Origin: Malania oleifera | Lineage: Eukaryota; Streptophyta; Magnoliopsida; Santalales; Ximeniaceae | DNA length: 64,000 nucleotides | Assembly (NCBI RefSeq): GCF_029873635.1 | Contig: NC_080417.1 | Coordinates: 31,174,214 to 31,238,213 of the forward strand | Direction: 5' to 3' | Shown: positions 53,618-64,000 of the stretch, piece after piece | Layout: each line of letters begins with the position of its first letter | How positions within the stretch are numbered: position 1 is the stretch's first letter | Notes under the pieces: model-generated | Told to the model about the DNA's origin: nothing | Seen by the model: the letters and a program-made list of their open reading frames with translations, nothing else | Database searches by the model: none | Position numbers and translations under genes: made by a program

Positions 53618-56362
53618 TGTGACACCCCGATTTTCGTACAATTTTTTTATAAATAATAATAAATAAATTCACTCGTCATCAACCATATCCATAAATCGGC
53701 CACGTCAACCACCCTATTACCATTCATATGACCCGACCCGCATTGGGTACCGGGTTAAAAGTTATTTCATTATACAACCTAACAACGGAAGATAGTATAT
53801 ACATATCAGTCAGAAGATAATACATAGAGTATCAACATACATATATGTACATACTCATCACATACCCAAAAATAACTCAACTCTAGGGGAATTACACGTC
53901 CCCTAGTCCAAAAACTCACCATGTGTGTCAGGGTCCCAACTCCCTATGGTCACGGAGCTCTATCACTTGGCCTATCCCTGTTCCCTGAAAAATTTAGATA
54001 ATTTGGATAAGACACATCTCAGTAAAAAGTAATAAATTATTTATAGTGTGTGGCCATATGAGTTCAGTTATAGTACACTATACTTTTTAATTCAACATTT
54101 CATCTGAGAAAAATACACTGATAAACATATTCTCATATTCATATAGATATACAACACAAATTTTTATAAGCTTTAAAACAATTTCTCAAATTCAATCATT
54201 TCCAACACATATTTACTCGCGAAGTTCCTGAGAATAGGGAAGATTACCCGCCCATACAAGTAGCTTCCTTATACCCTAACACGTTATGCAGTCAGGTATG
54301 GTTACATCTGATACCTATTAGGGCACTCACCTTACTCAGTAAGCCCTCAAGCGGAGAGTTTCACTTTGCTTCAATTATTTATATTATTAACTCACACGGT
54401 TCCATTTCTTAATTTTACAATTCTCTATTTCTCGATTTCCATTATTTCTTTCATTTCTCATTTTAGCCCGTTTTATCATTCTTTCACTTTTCGTTTCCAT
54501 TGCCATGCTTCCCCCCATAGTTGAGTTGTGCGGCTCGAAGGCTGGATCTAACTGAGGTTGGCCGACCTGGTTAGATCAAAATATCATATCACATATCGCG
54601 TCTGTAGTACGATTGGCCGTCCTATAGCCCTAATCCAGACTCAGGGGGCACAACAACTCTACAAATAGCACAATCGACTGTCATGCCACACGCTCCAAGA
54701 GTCCGTGTGGTTGCACTACACCACTAGCAACGGTACCGTGCTCAATATCACAACCATCCATCAGGGTTCACTACCACATACCTGCAATCATTATGCGGTA
54801 TTGACATTTCATCAATCATATTTTAGTTTCATATTGCAGTATTCATATTTTCCATTTTCACATTTCAGTATTTCCATATTAATATAGATCATTATTCTCA
54901 TATTAGTATTTCTCAATTCATCTCAAAATAATTGTTCTCATCGTTTTCTGTGCACATTTCATCATCTCATAATAGTATATATCGTGTTTCACGTATTTCA
55001 ACATTTCTCAAAACACCCATTTCAGTAATTCGCAAAATCTCATTTTTCATGCAAATCATTTTTACTCACATATAAATACCATATTTCATTATTTTCCACT
55101 AATCATAACAATAATTCTCATTTCAATATTTTCTTAGAAATTACTCATTGTTATACTTCACATTTTTCAATATACATCATATACCACACAGTTTTCATCT
55201 AATATTCATAATATATTAATTTCACACTCCAAAATATCACAATTTAATATTACTCAAATGCCATACAATTTATCTAATATTTATATCATAATAATTTTTA
55301 GACAAAATACCATATGCTCATTTTCACATATTAATTAAATAGTAATTCTAAAAATACTGTTATAATTTATTTCCCTTAACTAGTTTACTGAGAGTCTCGT
55401 TAGAACCCCAAATCCTATACGCTCTAGGCGCCCGAAACTCAAATCTTGCAATTTGCATTTTTTCCAGATTAATTAACTCATTTTCCCAAAATAATACTCA
55501 TCTAACCTTCCTTAGGCTCCATATACCTCAAATTAACATTTAAATTAATATTTAACATCCTCATTTAATTTTCTCAACTATGTTTGTGGGTCCTGAAATT
55601 ATACCCGCGGAGCTCACCCGATCCCTAAATTTCAAAAATTCTACTTCAACCCCAGATGCTCAATATTCTAGTATTTCTAAATCAACACCTATTAAATAGT
55701 AATAAGCCCTTTAATAACCCCCTTATCCCAAATTTGGGGTTATGCTTACGACAACCCCACGAGAATTTCGCTCTGTTAGACTTGTAGAGAATTATTTCTA
55801 GATTCTTGTGGTGGTGTCCGATCGTCGACTGAGTTTATAATTTGCAAAAAATTAAGAAAAAAAAAGAAATATTATCTTACCCCAGGAGATACATCTATGC
55901 CACTCCTATCACCAATTTGCTCTGATAGAAATGACAGCAGCGAAAAATTGAGTCCAGCGGTATCTTCCAATTTTCGATCAGACGATTATCCGTCACAGAA
56001 CTGAGGAGAGAGGGAGAGAGAACAAGAAGAGAGAGAGAGTACTTTAGAGGGAAAGGGGGTGCCGCATCTCTGCATAAAGGAGATGTCCTGAAGCTTCTTT
56101 TGAAGCTTTAGGATGATTGTTATAATAATAATAGTAATAATAATAATGATGATGATGATGATGGTGATGATGATATAATATTTAATTAATAATAATTCAT
56201 TTAATTAATAAAATTAAAATCTAATTATTATTTTTTTATTTATTATTTTTTTAAAATTTAATTTAATTTAATTTTTAATTTTTAATTAATTAATTTTTTA
56301 ATTTTTTAATATTTTGGAAATCACCCCACTAATCTTGTATAGTCCTTTTTGGGGTTATTACA
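53618..56362 (-). mobile_element. 5' LTR of element D
   Basis: Minus strand TGTAATAACCCC...GGGGTGTCACA, 2,745 bp. It contains a GAT microsatellite (about 56142-56172), GAGA-rich leader (55990-56045), and the conserved late block (GCCACACACTATAAATAA ... TTTTTCAG). Confidence 0.85.
53985..55880 (-). other. Putative intron inside the element D LTR
   Basis: Minus-strand donor CTGGG/GTAAGA (GT at 55880-55879) and acceptor TCTAAATTTTTCAG ending at 53985; about 1.9 kb. Same arrangement as in the plus-strand LTRs. Confidence 0.4.
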
Positions 56363-56828
56363 GAAGATATAATCCGTAGAACTTATAGAAAATCCTTCAC
56401 TAATCCTCGTGGTAACTTCGGATCATTGATTCTAGCAATTGGCGAAGAAATCTAGAGAGAGAGAGAGAGAGAGTACGTTGAGTTTCTAGAGAGATAAAGA
56501 GAGAAATTGAGTTTTCTTAGTTGAGAAGTAATGAAAATAGATATTTATAGCCCTTTGACTTGGCCATCTTCGTCGATGAATGATGTCCTCGTCGAAGAGC
56601 ACATATAAACAGCTCGTCGACGAAGCAGTGACCTCGTCGACAAGCCTGGGATTCCCAGTTTCCCGAAACCTCTCAGTTTCTCCTCTTCGACGAGCACCTG
56701 AAATTCGTTGCCGAGAAACCTAGGGCCTTCGTCGACGAACTCTGGCTTCGTTGATGAAGCCTACTCAATTACCATTTTGCCCTTATTTTAATTAATTAAA
56801 TCTGTATGTTATGGTTCGGGTTTTTACA
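56363..56828 (-). mobile_element. Partial 3' LTR of element C
   Basis: Minus strand TGTAAAAACCCGAACC..., with GTCGACGA motifs (56565-56760) before TATAAATA (56549-56542) and a GA tract (56453-56476). Cut off at the edge of element D. Confidence 0.75.
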
Positions 56829-57239
56829 ACCTCCCCTCCTTACAAAAAATTTCATCCTCGAGATTTGGAACCTCTTATTCATAAACTCATACATACAACC
56901 AATCACATACACGTAACTCTAGAAAGAATTTGGCGACTACTACAATGCAGCCCTATCACAATATATACATACCCTCACTTATGGCGGAGGAATATCGTGG
57001 TTACATACATAAGCCGTCTTATGAGTTCATTATATACACACTTCCTAAGACCAACCACCTATTCTAATACAAAGTAGAGTAATGTACACATACTCAGAAC
57101 AACTGTGGATACTTTCGGCGTATTTTCACTTCCAGTTCCCAAGAAACTTCCTCAACCTCATGATTTCGCCACAATACCTTCACTAATAGTGTCTCCTTGG
57201 TACGTAACTTCTGAACTTTACAGTCTAGAATCTGAATAG

Positions 57240-58446
57240 ATACCTCCTCGTACACTTAAGTATCCACGATCTCCAAGTCCTCGTAACTAACTACATGTGA
57301 CGGATCCAACACGTACCTCCTCAACATGAATACGTGAAACACATCATGGATCCTCAAGAGTGTTGGGGGTAATGCAATCCTGTAAGCTACCAAACCCACT
57401 CGCTCATGAATCTCAAATGGTCCGATATACCCCGGGCTCAGCTTGCCCTTCTTCCTGAATCTCATCACCCCTTTCATCGGAGCGATCCTTAGAAATACCT
57501 TATCCCCCACCTCAAACTCTAACTCATGGCGGCGAACATCTGCATAACTCTTCTACCGACTCTGAGCCGATCTAATCTGATCCTAGATCAAACCTACCTT
57601 CTCAAACGCCTACTACACGAGTTTAGGCCCTAACACCTGACGTTCACCAACCTCATCCCAATACAGAGGAGATTGACAACACTGATCATATATAGCCTCA
57701 AAGGGTGCCATCTCGATACTCACCTGGAAGCTGTTGTTATAAACAAACTCTACTAGTGGCGTAAACTGTATCCAGCTACCACCGAAGTCTAACACACAAG
57801 CCTGCAACATATCTTCCAAGATCTGTATTGTCCTCTCTGACTATACATCAGTCTTAGGGTGGAACGCTGAACTGAAAGTAAGCTTCATCCCCAATGCTTC
57901 CAGCAAGCTCGTCTAGAATCGAGAAGTAAACCTTGGGTCTCGATCTAACACAATGGACGCCGGTACCCCATGCATTCTAACTATCTCATGCACGTACATG
58001 TCTGCTAGCCTACTCAAAGGATAGCTAACCTTCATCGGTAAGAAGTGAGCAGATTTCGTCAACCTGTCCACGATCACCTAGATAGTATTCTGCCCATGAA
58101 GTGCTAGTAGCAATTCGGTCACAAAATCCATGGAAATATGCTCCCATTTCCATTCCGAAATAGTTAAGGGTTGTAACGGCCTTGCCGGCCTTTGATGTTC
58201 AAATTTTACCCACCGACACGTCAGACACTGCTCCACAAACTGAGCAATCTATCTTTTCATACCACTCCACTAGAAGGTATCGCGCAAATCTCGATACATC
58301 TTCGTACTACCCGGAAGTACTGTATACAAGGAACGATGTGTTTCCTCCAGAATCACCCTTTTGATCTCGTTGTCGTTCGAAACACATAATCTGGTCCCAA
58401 ACCTCAACACACCTCCTTTAGAGATGTTATATTCCACAGCCAACCC
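57240..58446 (-). pseudogene. Element C integrase and C-terminal region, broken
   Basis: Minus-strand conceptual text: degraded zinc region, WEHISMDFVTELL (first Asp), [17 protein letters not shown] (second Asp, with Leu for Ser before it), SERTIQILEDMLQACVLDFG (Glu), PLVEFVYNNSFQVSIEMAPF, then VFLRIAPMKGVMRFRKKG and GYIGPFEIHERVGLVAYRI, the GPY/F module. Several stops (near 57555, 57615 and 57840) interrupt it. Confidence 0.8.
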
Positions 58447-59784
58447 CTATTGTACCTTCTCCACAATCTTAGCTAACTCTACATCACTAGCCTGTGTGAC
58501 TTTAATACGCTCAAACAAAGTCAGCTGGATCACCAAACTAGCAATGAAAGTCTGATGATCACCAGACACCAACTCTATAGCCAAGCTCTCTAGATCACGT
58601 CTGATGTGATGTTGAGCCACAACTGCAGAAATTGCCGCATGCTCTAACTTCCGACTCAGTGCATCAGCCACCACATTGGCCTTCCTCGGGTGATAGCTGA
58701 TGGTGCAATTGTAGTCCTTGATCAACTCAAGCCACCGTCTCTACCTTATATTCAACTCCTTCTACGTGAAAAAGTACCTAAGGCTTTTGTGATCAGTGAA
58801 AATCTCGCATTGAACACCATACAGATAGTGCCGCCAAATCTTCAGTGCATATACAATAGCAGCTAACTCTAGATCATGCGTAGGATAATTCTTCTCGTAT
58901 TCCTTCAGTTGTCGAGAAGCATACGCTACTACTTTACCTTGCTGCATAAGCATACATTCCAAACCCTTCAGAGACGCGTCACTATAAATTACAAAACTGC
59001 CATCCCCAGAAGGAATGGTCAAAACCGGAGCAGTAACCAGCCAGTGCTTCAATTCCTGAAAGCACTTCTCATAATCACTGGTCCACCCAAACTTCACCCC
59101 CTTCCTGGTCAATCAAGTTAGAGGCCCATAAAACTTAGAGAATCCCTCCACAAGCCAACGATAGTAACTCGCCAGTCCCAGAAAACTCTAAACCTCCTAA
59201 ACACTCTTCAGCCTCACCTAGTCAACCACAACTTCGATCTTGTTAGGATCCACTGAGATACCGTCCTTAGACACCACATGGCCTAAGAATGCCACCTAAT
59301 TCAACCAGAATTCACACTTCTTTAGTTTAGCATACAACTTCTTCTCTCGTAGAATCTGTAATACTAACCTCAGATGACTTTCAAGCTCTTTCGAACTCCT
59401 CGAGTATACCAAAATATCATCAATAAACACAACGACAAACTGGTCTAGGTACTTATGGAAAACCTTGTTCATCAGATCCATGAACACCGACAGAGCATTC
59501 GTTAACCCAAAAAGCATAACTAAAAAGTCGTAGTGGCCATACCTGGTTTGAAAAGTAGTCTTCGCAACATCCTCAGTTTTGACCCTCACCTGATGATAGC
59601 TTGACCGTAAATCGATCTTCGAAAAGATCTGTGTCCCCTGCAGTTGGTTAAAGAGATCATCTATACGAGGCAAAGGGTAATGGTTCTTCAGAGTCACCTT
59701 GTTGATCTCACGGTAGTCAATGCACATACGCATCGACCCGTCTTTCCACTTCACAAACAAAACTGGAGCTCCCTAGGGCGAAAC
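58447..59784 (-). pseudogene. Element C reverse transcriptase (3' part) and RNase H, broken
   Basis: RT resumes after the solo [56 protein letters not shown] and the catalytic FIDDILVYS (about 59430), to 59296. After a frame break, RNase H (59112-58762) has [43 protein letters not shown] and [12 protein letters not shown], with all acidic residues kept. [18 protein letters not shown] (58725 down) closes the domain. The joined frame is not open, but the individual motifs are better preserved than in element B. Confidence 0.85.
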
Positions 59785-60088
59785 TATGACAACCCAAATA
59801 ATAATGGGATTTAAATAATAAAGAGGAAGGGAAATGGAAACAGTAACAGAAGGAAAAAATTGGAAGGAATAACCGAGGGAAATTACCAGGGCCTCGTCAA
59901 CGAATACAGGGGATTCATCGACGAGGGTATAAGAGGACCTCGTCGATGAAGACAGGATTTGTCGACGAGGAAATACTGAGAGAGGTTTTGAAGTAGTCTG
60001 AATTTCATGGATGAGGAGTGGGTTTTGTCGACGAAATTATTGAAGGACTCGTCGATGAGATGACGTGACTCGTTGACGAATCCAGTCC

Positions 60089-60096
60089 TATAAATA
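60089..60096 (+). promoter_or_regulatory. LTR TATA box
   Basis: TATAAATA 219 nt before the GTAAGG donor at 60308. Confidence 0.6.
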
Positions 60097-60307
60097 TCAA
60101 AAACCCAGATTAAACGTCAAAAATTTATAAAAATTTCACTCTCTCTCTCTCTCCCGACGATTTCTCTCTCTCCTCTCTTTAATTCCGGCTCTGTCGCTCA
60201 CCGGATCGACGATCTGAAGCCACCACGACGCTCCTGGGGAAGTTCTTTCCAAATCTACCAGAGTGAATTGTTGGTAAAAGCAAGTTGGAATTCATCCCTG
60301 AGTTGAG

Positions 60308-61479
60308 GTAAGGCTTTTTAAGCCAAATTTGGTCTTATGGTAGTTGTAGGAAATGATATTTACGAAGAAATACTAATGTTTAATTCTGGGGGTTGTTGTT
60401 TTTAGGGCATTGATCAGGAAACCCTACGGGTGTTAGACCAAGATTTTTAGGGGCTTTTCTCAATAGCCAGGTAAGGGAATAAACTAAAGCAGTTATTTTC
60501 CATGCAAATTATTATTATAATGAGTAAATTTATTTTTTAGAAAAGCATATGTTATATTTGTATATTACGAAGGAATTGCACATTTGGGAAAATACTACTA
60601 ATATGTTGAAATGAGTATGTATGTATGAGATGTCAGAAACTATGATTTTAGAATACAACGTATGGTTTTACACAGCAAATGTGTGGCATGAATATTATTT
60701 TACGTGGAAAAATATCATGATATGATAATGATATGAATGAAGTATGTTTTGAGAAATTATGAAAGAATACAGTACATTATGATGTTGAAAATACATGATA
60801 AATTGATTATTTTTAGAATGAGATACATATATGTATGATTTTGGCGCGAGGCCGTATTTATGAAACGATTGGCACGAGGCCGTGTTTATAAAATGTTCGG
60901 CTTGAGGCCGTATTTATGAAATTATGAAAGATGCTATATTATATGTTATCAGAACCTGGATGTTAGTTTAGTTCAGTTCAGGAGCACGATACCGTAGCTT
61001 ATAGATCAGATATCTATGATTAAATTAGTGCTAACCACCCCACGAGGGGGTGGGAGATGGATAGTCATGTGGCTTTCAATAGAGTGTGGACATCCACCTG
61101 GCAATCCGAACTAGGGTGTGGCGAGTCCATCGTACTTACAGACATTTTTGACTCGGCAATGGTCGGCCAGCCATTATCGGGTCCCACCTTCGGGCTGCAC
61201 AACCCTTTATGGGGGGTAATACATGACATCAGTTAGCTATTCATCCTGGGTATGTTTTCAGTATTATCAGTTATAACAGATGTTTTATGTATGATATGAT
61301 TTACTAGAAAATATGAAAGTATATGATTATTCAGCACGATATAATGAATGTTTACAAATATATGAAATGTACTATATATGTATAATTGCATTAAATGTTC
61401 ATGTTGCCACGCAGCTGTATTTAGTTTATTTTCCCTTACTGAGAAGTGTCTCACCCCCCGAACATTAAATGATTTTCAG
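60308..61479 (+). other. Putative intron inside the LTR
   Basis: Donor TGAG/GTAAGG at 60308 and acceptor TTAAATGATTTTCAG ending at 61479, about 1,172 nt. It is preceded by CCACGCAGCTG...CTTACTGAGAAGTGTCTCAC. Confidence 0.45.
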
Positions 61480-61810
61480 GAAACCTAGAGAGACCGGCGA
61501 GTTAAGGCCGCCGTTGAGTGGTTGGAGCTTCCCTACTAAAAGGGTAAGCGTTGAACTAGGATCAGGAGATTTTTGTTGTATGATCCTACTGTTATTTTGA
61601 ATTTTTGGAGATTGTATATAAATACAATATTTTGATGATGTTGTAAACTCTGGTATATGTTTTATGGTTGGATGATTGAGATTTTATACTTACTGCTACT
61701 TAGGTTTCCGCTATTATTGACAGGTGTCTCCGTTACCCACGGTTTCGGGTTGACCATTTTATTTATTATGTTTCATTTTTATACTAAGATTTTGAGGTCG
61801 TTACAGAAAC

Positions 61811-62578
61811 ACTAGGTTGAATGAAGCCCCTGTCTAGTAATTCTTGCAATTGCTCCTTCAACTCCTGAAGTTCCGCTGGAGCCATTCGATACGAAACTTT
61901 AGAGATTGGTGCCTTACCAGGCAGCAACTCTATCGCAAAATCCACCTCACGATTTGGAGGTAAATCGGGCAAATCATCTAAAAACACATCCCAGAACTTG
62001 CTAACTACTCGAATAGCCTCGAGTCTCAACTCATCCCGCGGCAGTTCCTTCACACAAGTTAGGTACCCCTGACATTCGTCCAAGAGTAATCTCCTCGCTT
62101 GCAATGCCGATAGAATCTGTGGCGTCAAATGCACACACAATCCTATAAACTTATACTCTTGCTTCCCAAGAGGTCTAAACACTACCACATTTTTACGATA
62201 GTCGATCACAGCATAACTGTAGAATAACCAATCCATCCCTAGTATGACATCGAACCCCAACATATCGTATACCACAAGATTCGTCGGTAGCAACTTCCCC
62301 TGAATTTCCACTAGGTAGTCTTCTAACATCCTCCTAAAGAATGAAACACTCCTAGATGGTGTAGCTACAAATAATACTTCATCTATGACTTGGGTCTCCA
62401 CCCCACACAGTTTCACAAAATTAATAGATATAAAGGAGTGGGTAACACCCGAATCAAATAAAACTACAGCTTTATTGAAAAGGAATATCATCGTATCTGT
62501 CACTGCATTCCTCGCCTGCTTAGCATTCGTCAGAGTAAGCAAGTACACCCTTACAGGAGCTATATTCGCCTAGTGGGT
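61811..62578 (-). pseudogene. Element C protease and reverse transcriptase start
   Basis: An open frame from about 62548 has the protease active site AVVLFDSGVTHSFI intact (DSG), the linker VVYDMLGFDVILGMDWL, VVVFRPLGKQEYKFIG, a region with LTCVKELPRDELRL, then the RT entry VDFAIELLPGKAPISKVSYR and GFIQPSVS, cut there by the solo LTR. It is the longest intact pol segment in the window (about 250 codons). Confidence 0.85.
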
Positions 62579-63569
62579 TCCCTAAGATACCTGATTACTC
62601 CCCTGATTCTGACTTGAAAAAGGGGTATCCCGTTTCGGTGTGTGACAATCTCGAGCCATGTGACTTGACTGGCCACAGTTGTAGTAGTTACCCCCAAATG
62701 GCTGGCAATCACCGTTATGCCATCTGTGGCACCTGGTACAACAATCATCTGACTGGCTCATCTGAGAACTTTGATGCTCGGTATTCTGACGATAACCTGA
62801 GCCGCTGTTCCTCTTATTCCACGATCCCTGATGAAATTCAGATTGAGAACCAGAAGGTACTAGCCTCTTCTTCGGCTCTTGATCCACCTTGTCATCTCGG
62901 ATGCCGGTCTCGATCACCGTAGCCTTATCTACCAAGACTGAAAACTTACGGATCTGCAACATATCCACTAACTTGCATATCCTTCCTTAGGTCCTTCTTG
63001 AACCTCCGAGTCTTCTCGTACTCACTTGAGATCAAGCACAGCGCGAACCGGGATAGCTCTATATACCAAGCAGCATACCCCAGCACCGTCATATTTGCTT
63101 GAGTTAGCATAGAAAATTCATCTGCCTTAGCATCAAGTGTGGAAGCTGGGAAGTATCTGTCAAAGAACACCTCCTTAAAATGGCTCCACGTCATCTCCAC
63201 AGGACCAACCCTTTGCTTCTCTAGAAGAGTCACCGCAGTCCACCAACGCACTGCCTCCCTTAACAACTGGAAGGTAACATAGATGACTCTCTGCATATCT
63301 GTGTAGTGTAAGACCTCCAGTATCCTCTTGGTCTTCTCGACCCAGTCCTCTGCTATCATCGGATCAAGTCCCCTGAAGAATGTCAGAGGATGCATGCCAA
63401 TGAACCTCTCAATGGTGCACCCCGGCATAGTAGGAGAGCGTTCGCATCTCCTGACACTCTGCCTGATCTTCCGCAGCATCTGCCTCGTCAAACCTCAAGG
63501 CACAGAAGGAGACTCATCACTCACAGTCTCCTTAGAGCCACTTTCCAAGTTGTTATCCTTGGGCTCCAT
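62579..63569 (-). pseudogene. Element C gag
   Basis: The ATG (63569-63567) is preceded by TTTTTCAG/A. An early TGA (about codon 25) precedes a long open stretch (63491-62946) with GCTIERFIGMHPLTFFRGLD, FQLLREAVRWWTAVTLL, FFDRYFPASTLDAKADEF and RRFKKDLRKDM, the gag capsid region. The zinc region (62968-62582) has CTRCHRWHNGDC and NYYNCGQSSHMARDC, in which the first knuckle Cys is Tyr. Confidence 0.8.
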
Positions 63570-63892
63570 TCTGAAAAACGATAGGAACCTATTAGTATTC
63601 CTACAACACGTACAGTTAACACAATTATCTACAATTAATCATGTTAACTACCACCTCATGGGTCCAGGTTTGTCCTACCACACTGACATGAATATCATCA
63701 ATGGTTTGCCATGATTTTACTGAAATCATCATTTCAGGAAAAATACAGAACACCATTGAGTCCCTATCTAGTAACAAAACAACCCTCATCCTACTCCACC
63801 CATTTCTAACATCCTATACTCTGGTATGTAGACACAGTTATGCCTAACCAAGTCTACAAGACCTAACAACCTGGTTAGCTCTTATACCAAGT

Positions 63893-64000
63893 TGTCACGC
63901 ACCGAACCCGGTAATGGGACCCAGGGGTAAATTAGTAACCTAACCTGTCCCTATTCCATACAAAACATCCATACATAGGACAATGAATGTGGGTCCGACC
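63893..64000 (-). mobile_element. End of element C 5' LTR (continues beyond window)
   Basis: Minus strand ...GGGTTCGGTGCGTGACA, followed by AACT and TGGTATAAGAGC (63889 down to 63878), a one-base variant of the initiator-tRNA-Met primer-binding site. Only 108 bp of the LTR lie in the window. The end resembles the family B LTR end (GGGTCTAGGGCGTGACA). Confidence 0.75.

Larger units (their letters stand above)
51355..56362 (-). mobile_element. Ty3/gypsy element D with a large 3' deletion
   Basis: Minus strand: 5' LTR (53618-56362), primer-binding site, gag, zinc knuckle, protease, start of RT, then directly a ~55-bp remnant of the far end of the 3' LTR (51355-51408; TGTGACGCTCCGATTTTCAC matches TGTGACACCCCGATTTTCGT at 53618). 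Most of RT, RNase H, integrase and most of the 3' LTR are gone. No target duplication was found. Confidence 0.75.
59785..61805 (+). mobile_element. Solo family A LTR inserted in element C RT
   Basis: TATGACAACCC (decayed TG start) ... GAGGTCGTTACA, 2,021 bp, flanked by perfect GAAAC duplications (59780-59784, 61806-61810). RT text is continuous across the duplicated site. GTTGACGA/GTCGATGA motifs at 59885-60080 precede TATAAATA (60089-60096). Confidence 0.9.
56363..64000 (-). mobile_element. Ty3/gypsy element C (Tekay/Del-like), runs off the window
   Basis: Minus strand: 5' LTR end (63893-64000+), primer-binding site, gag, protease, RT, RNase H, integrase, polypurine tract (about 56843-56829) and the first 466 bp of a 3' LTR (56828-56363), which ends where element D begins. 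A solo LTR (59785-61805) splits RT. All domains are present in order, but stops and frameshifts break the polyprotein. Confidence 0.85.

Noticed and set aside
51350-56367. Target-site duplication around element D inside element C 3' LTR
   Set aside because: Flanks CTTCT and GAAGA are not direct repeats, and sequence left of 51355 does not look like the missing part of the C LTR.

Overview
The window is nuclear DNA of a seed plant, most likely a dicot. The signs are a GRAS-family transcription factor gene, the last exon of a mitochondrial succinate dehydrogenase flavoprotein gene, a pentatricopeptide-repeat relic, and a very dense load of plant-type Ty3/gypsy and Ty1/copia LTR retrotransposons. 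There is no bacterial-style gene organisation. Only two pieces look like live host genes: the SDH1 terminal exon (388-490, +) and an intronless SCL4/SCL7-like GRAS gene (45485-47302, +). Almost all other recognisable sequence is retrotransposon-derived, with frames broken by stops and frameshifts.

Layout. 1-2400: SDH1 3' end, a MITE-like sequence, a PPR pseudogene and a miniature-LTR relic. 2400-4316: AT-rich intergenic DNA. 4317-28785: a nest built on a Tat/Ogre-type Ty3/gypsy relic (truncated LTR, gag and protease remains) that runs into a tandem array of about 665-bp LTR-plus-spacer units. The array is interrupted by a 1.4-kb solo LTR (9249-10655), a 3.7-kb solo LTR full of minisatellites (11961-15659), and a copia element with gag but no recognisable pol (17641-28456, minus). 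That copia element holds two further solo LTRs (21500-23873, 26285-28447). 28786-38448: a Tekay/Del-like Ty3/gypsy element (plus), with family B LTR pieces at its ends but a family A LTR directly after its polypurine tract, so it is chimeric. 38449-45284: intergenic DNA with small repeat relics. 45285-47990: the GRAS gene with promoter and trailer. 48000-51354: intergenic DNA with a complete 324-bp TRIM element. 51355-56362: a deleted Ty3/gypsy element D (minus). 56363-64000: a nearly full-length Ty3/gypsy element C (minus), split inside its reverse transcriptase by a solo LTR (59785-61805) and running off the right edge.

The transposons share a history rather than a pathway. Target-site duplications read by eye (CCTAC, TAAGC, AGTAT, CAATA, GAAAC, and degenerate TCACT/TCACC, AAGAT/AAGCT) give the order of nesting.

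The most interesting signal is inside the gypsy LTRs. Seven LTRs from several subfamilies and both strands carry a near-consensus 5' splice site (AG/GTAAG). In the five plus-strand LTRs with a clear TATA box it lies about 180-260 nt downstream of the box. About 1-1.9 kb further on comes a conserved block ending in a pyrimidine-rich TTTTCAG acceptor. Three gypsy elements also have a CAG acceptor one base before the gag ATG. This suggests an LTR-embedded intron and a spliced gag mRNA. It is an inference from sequence and needs RNA evidence.
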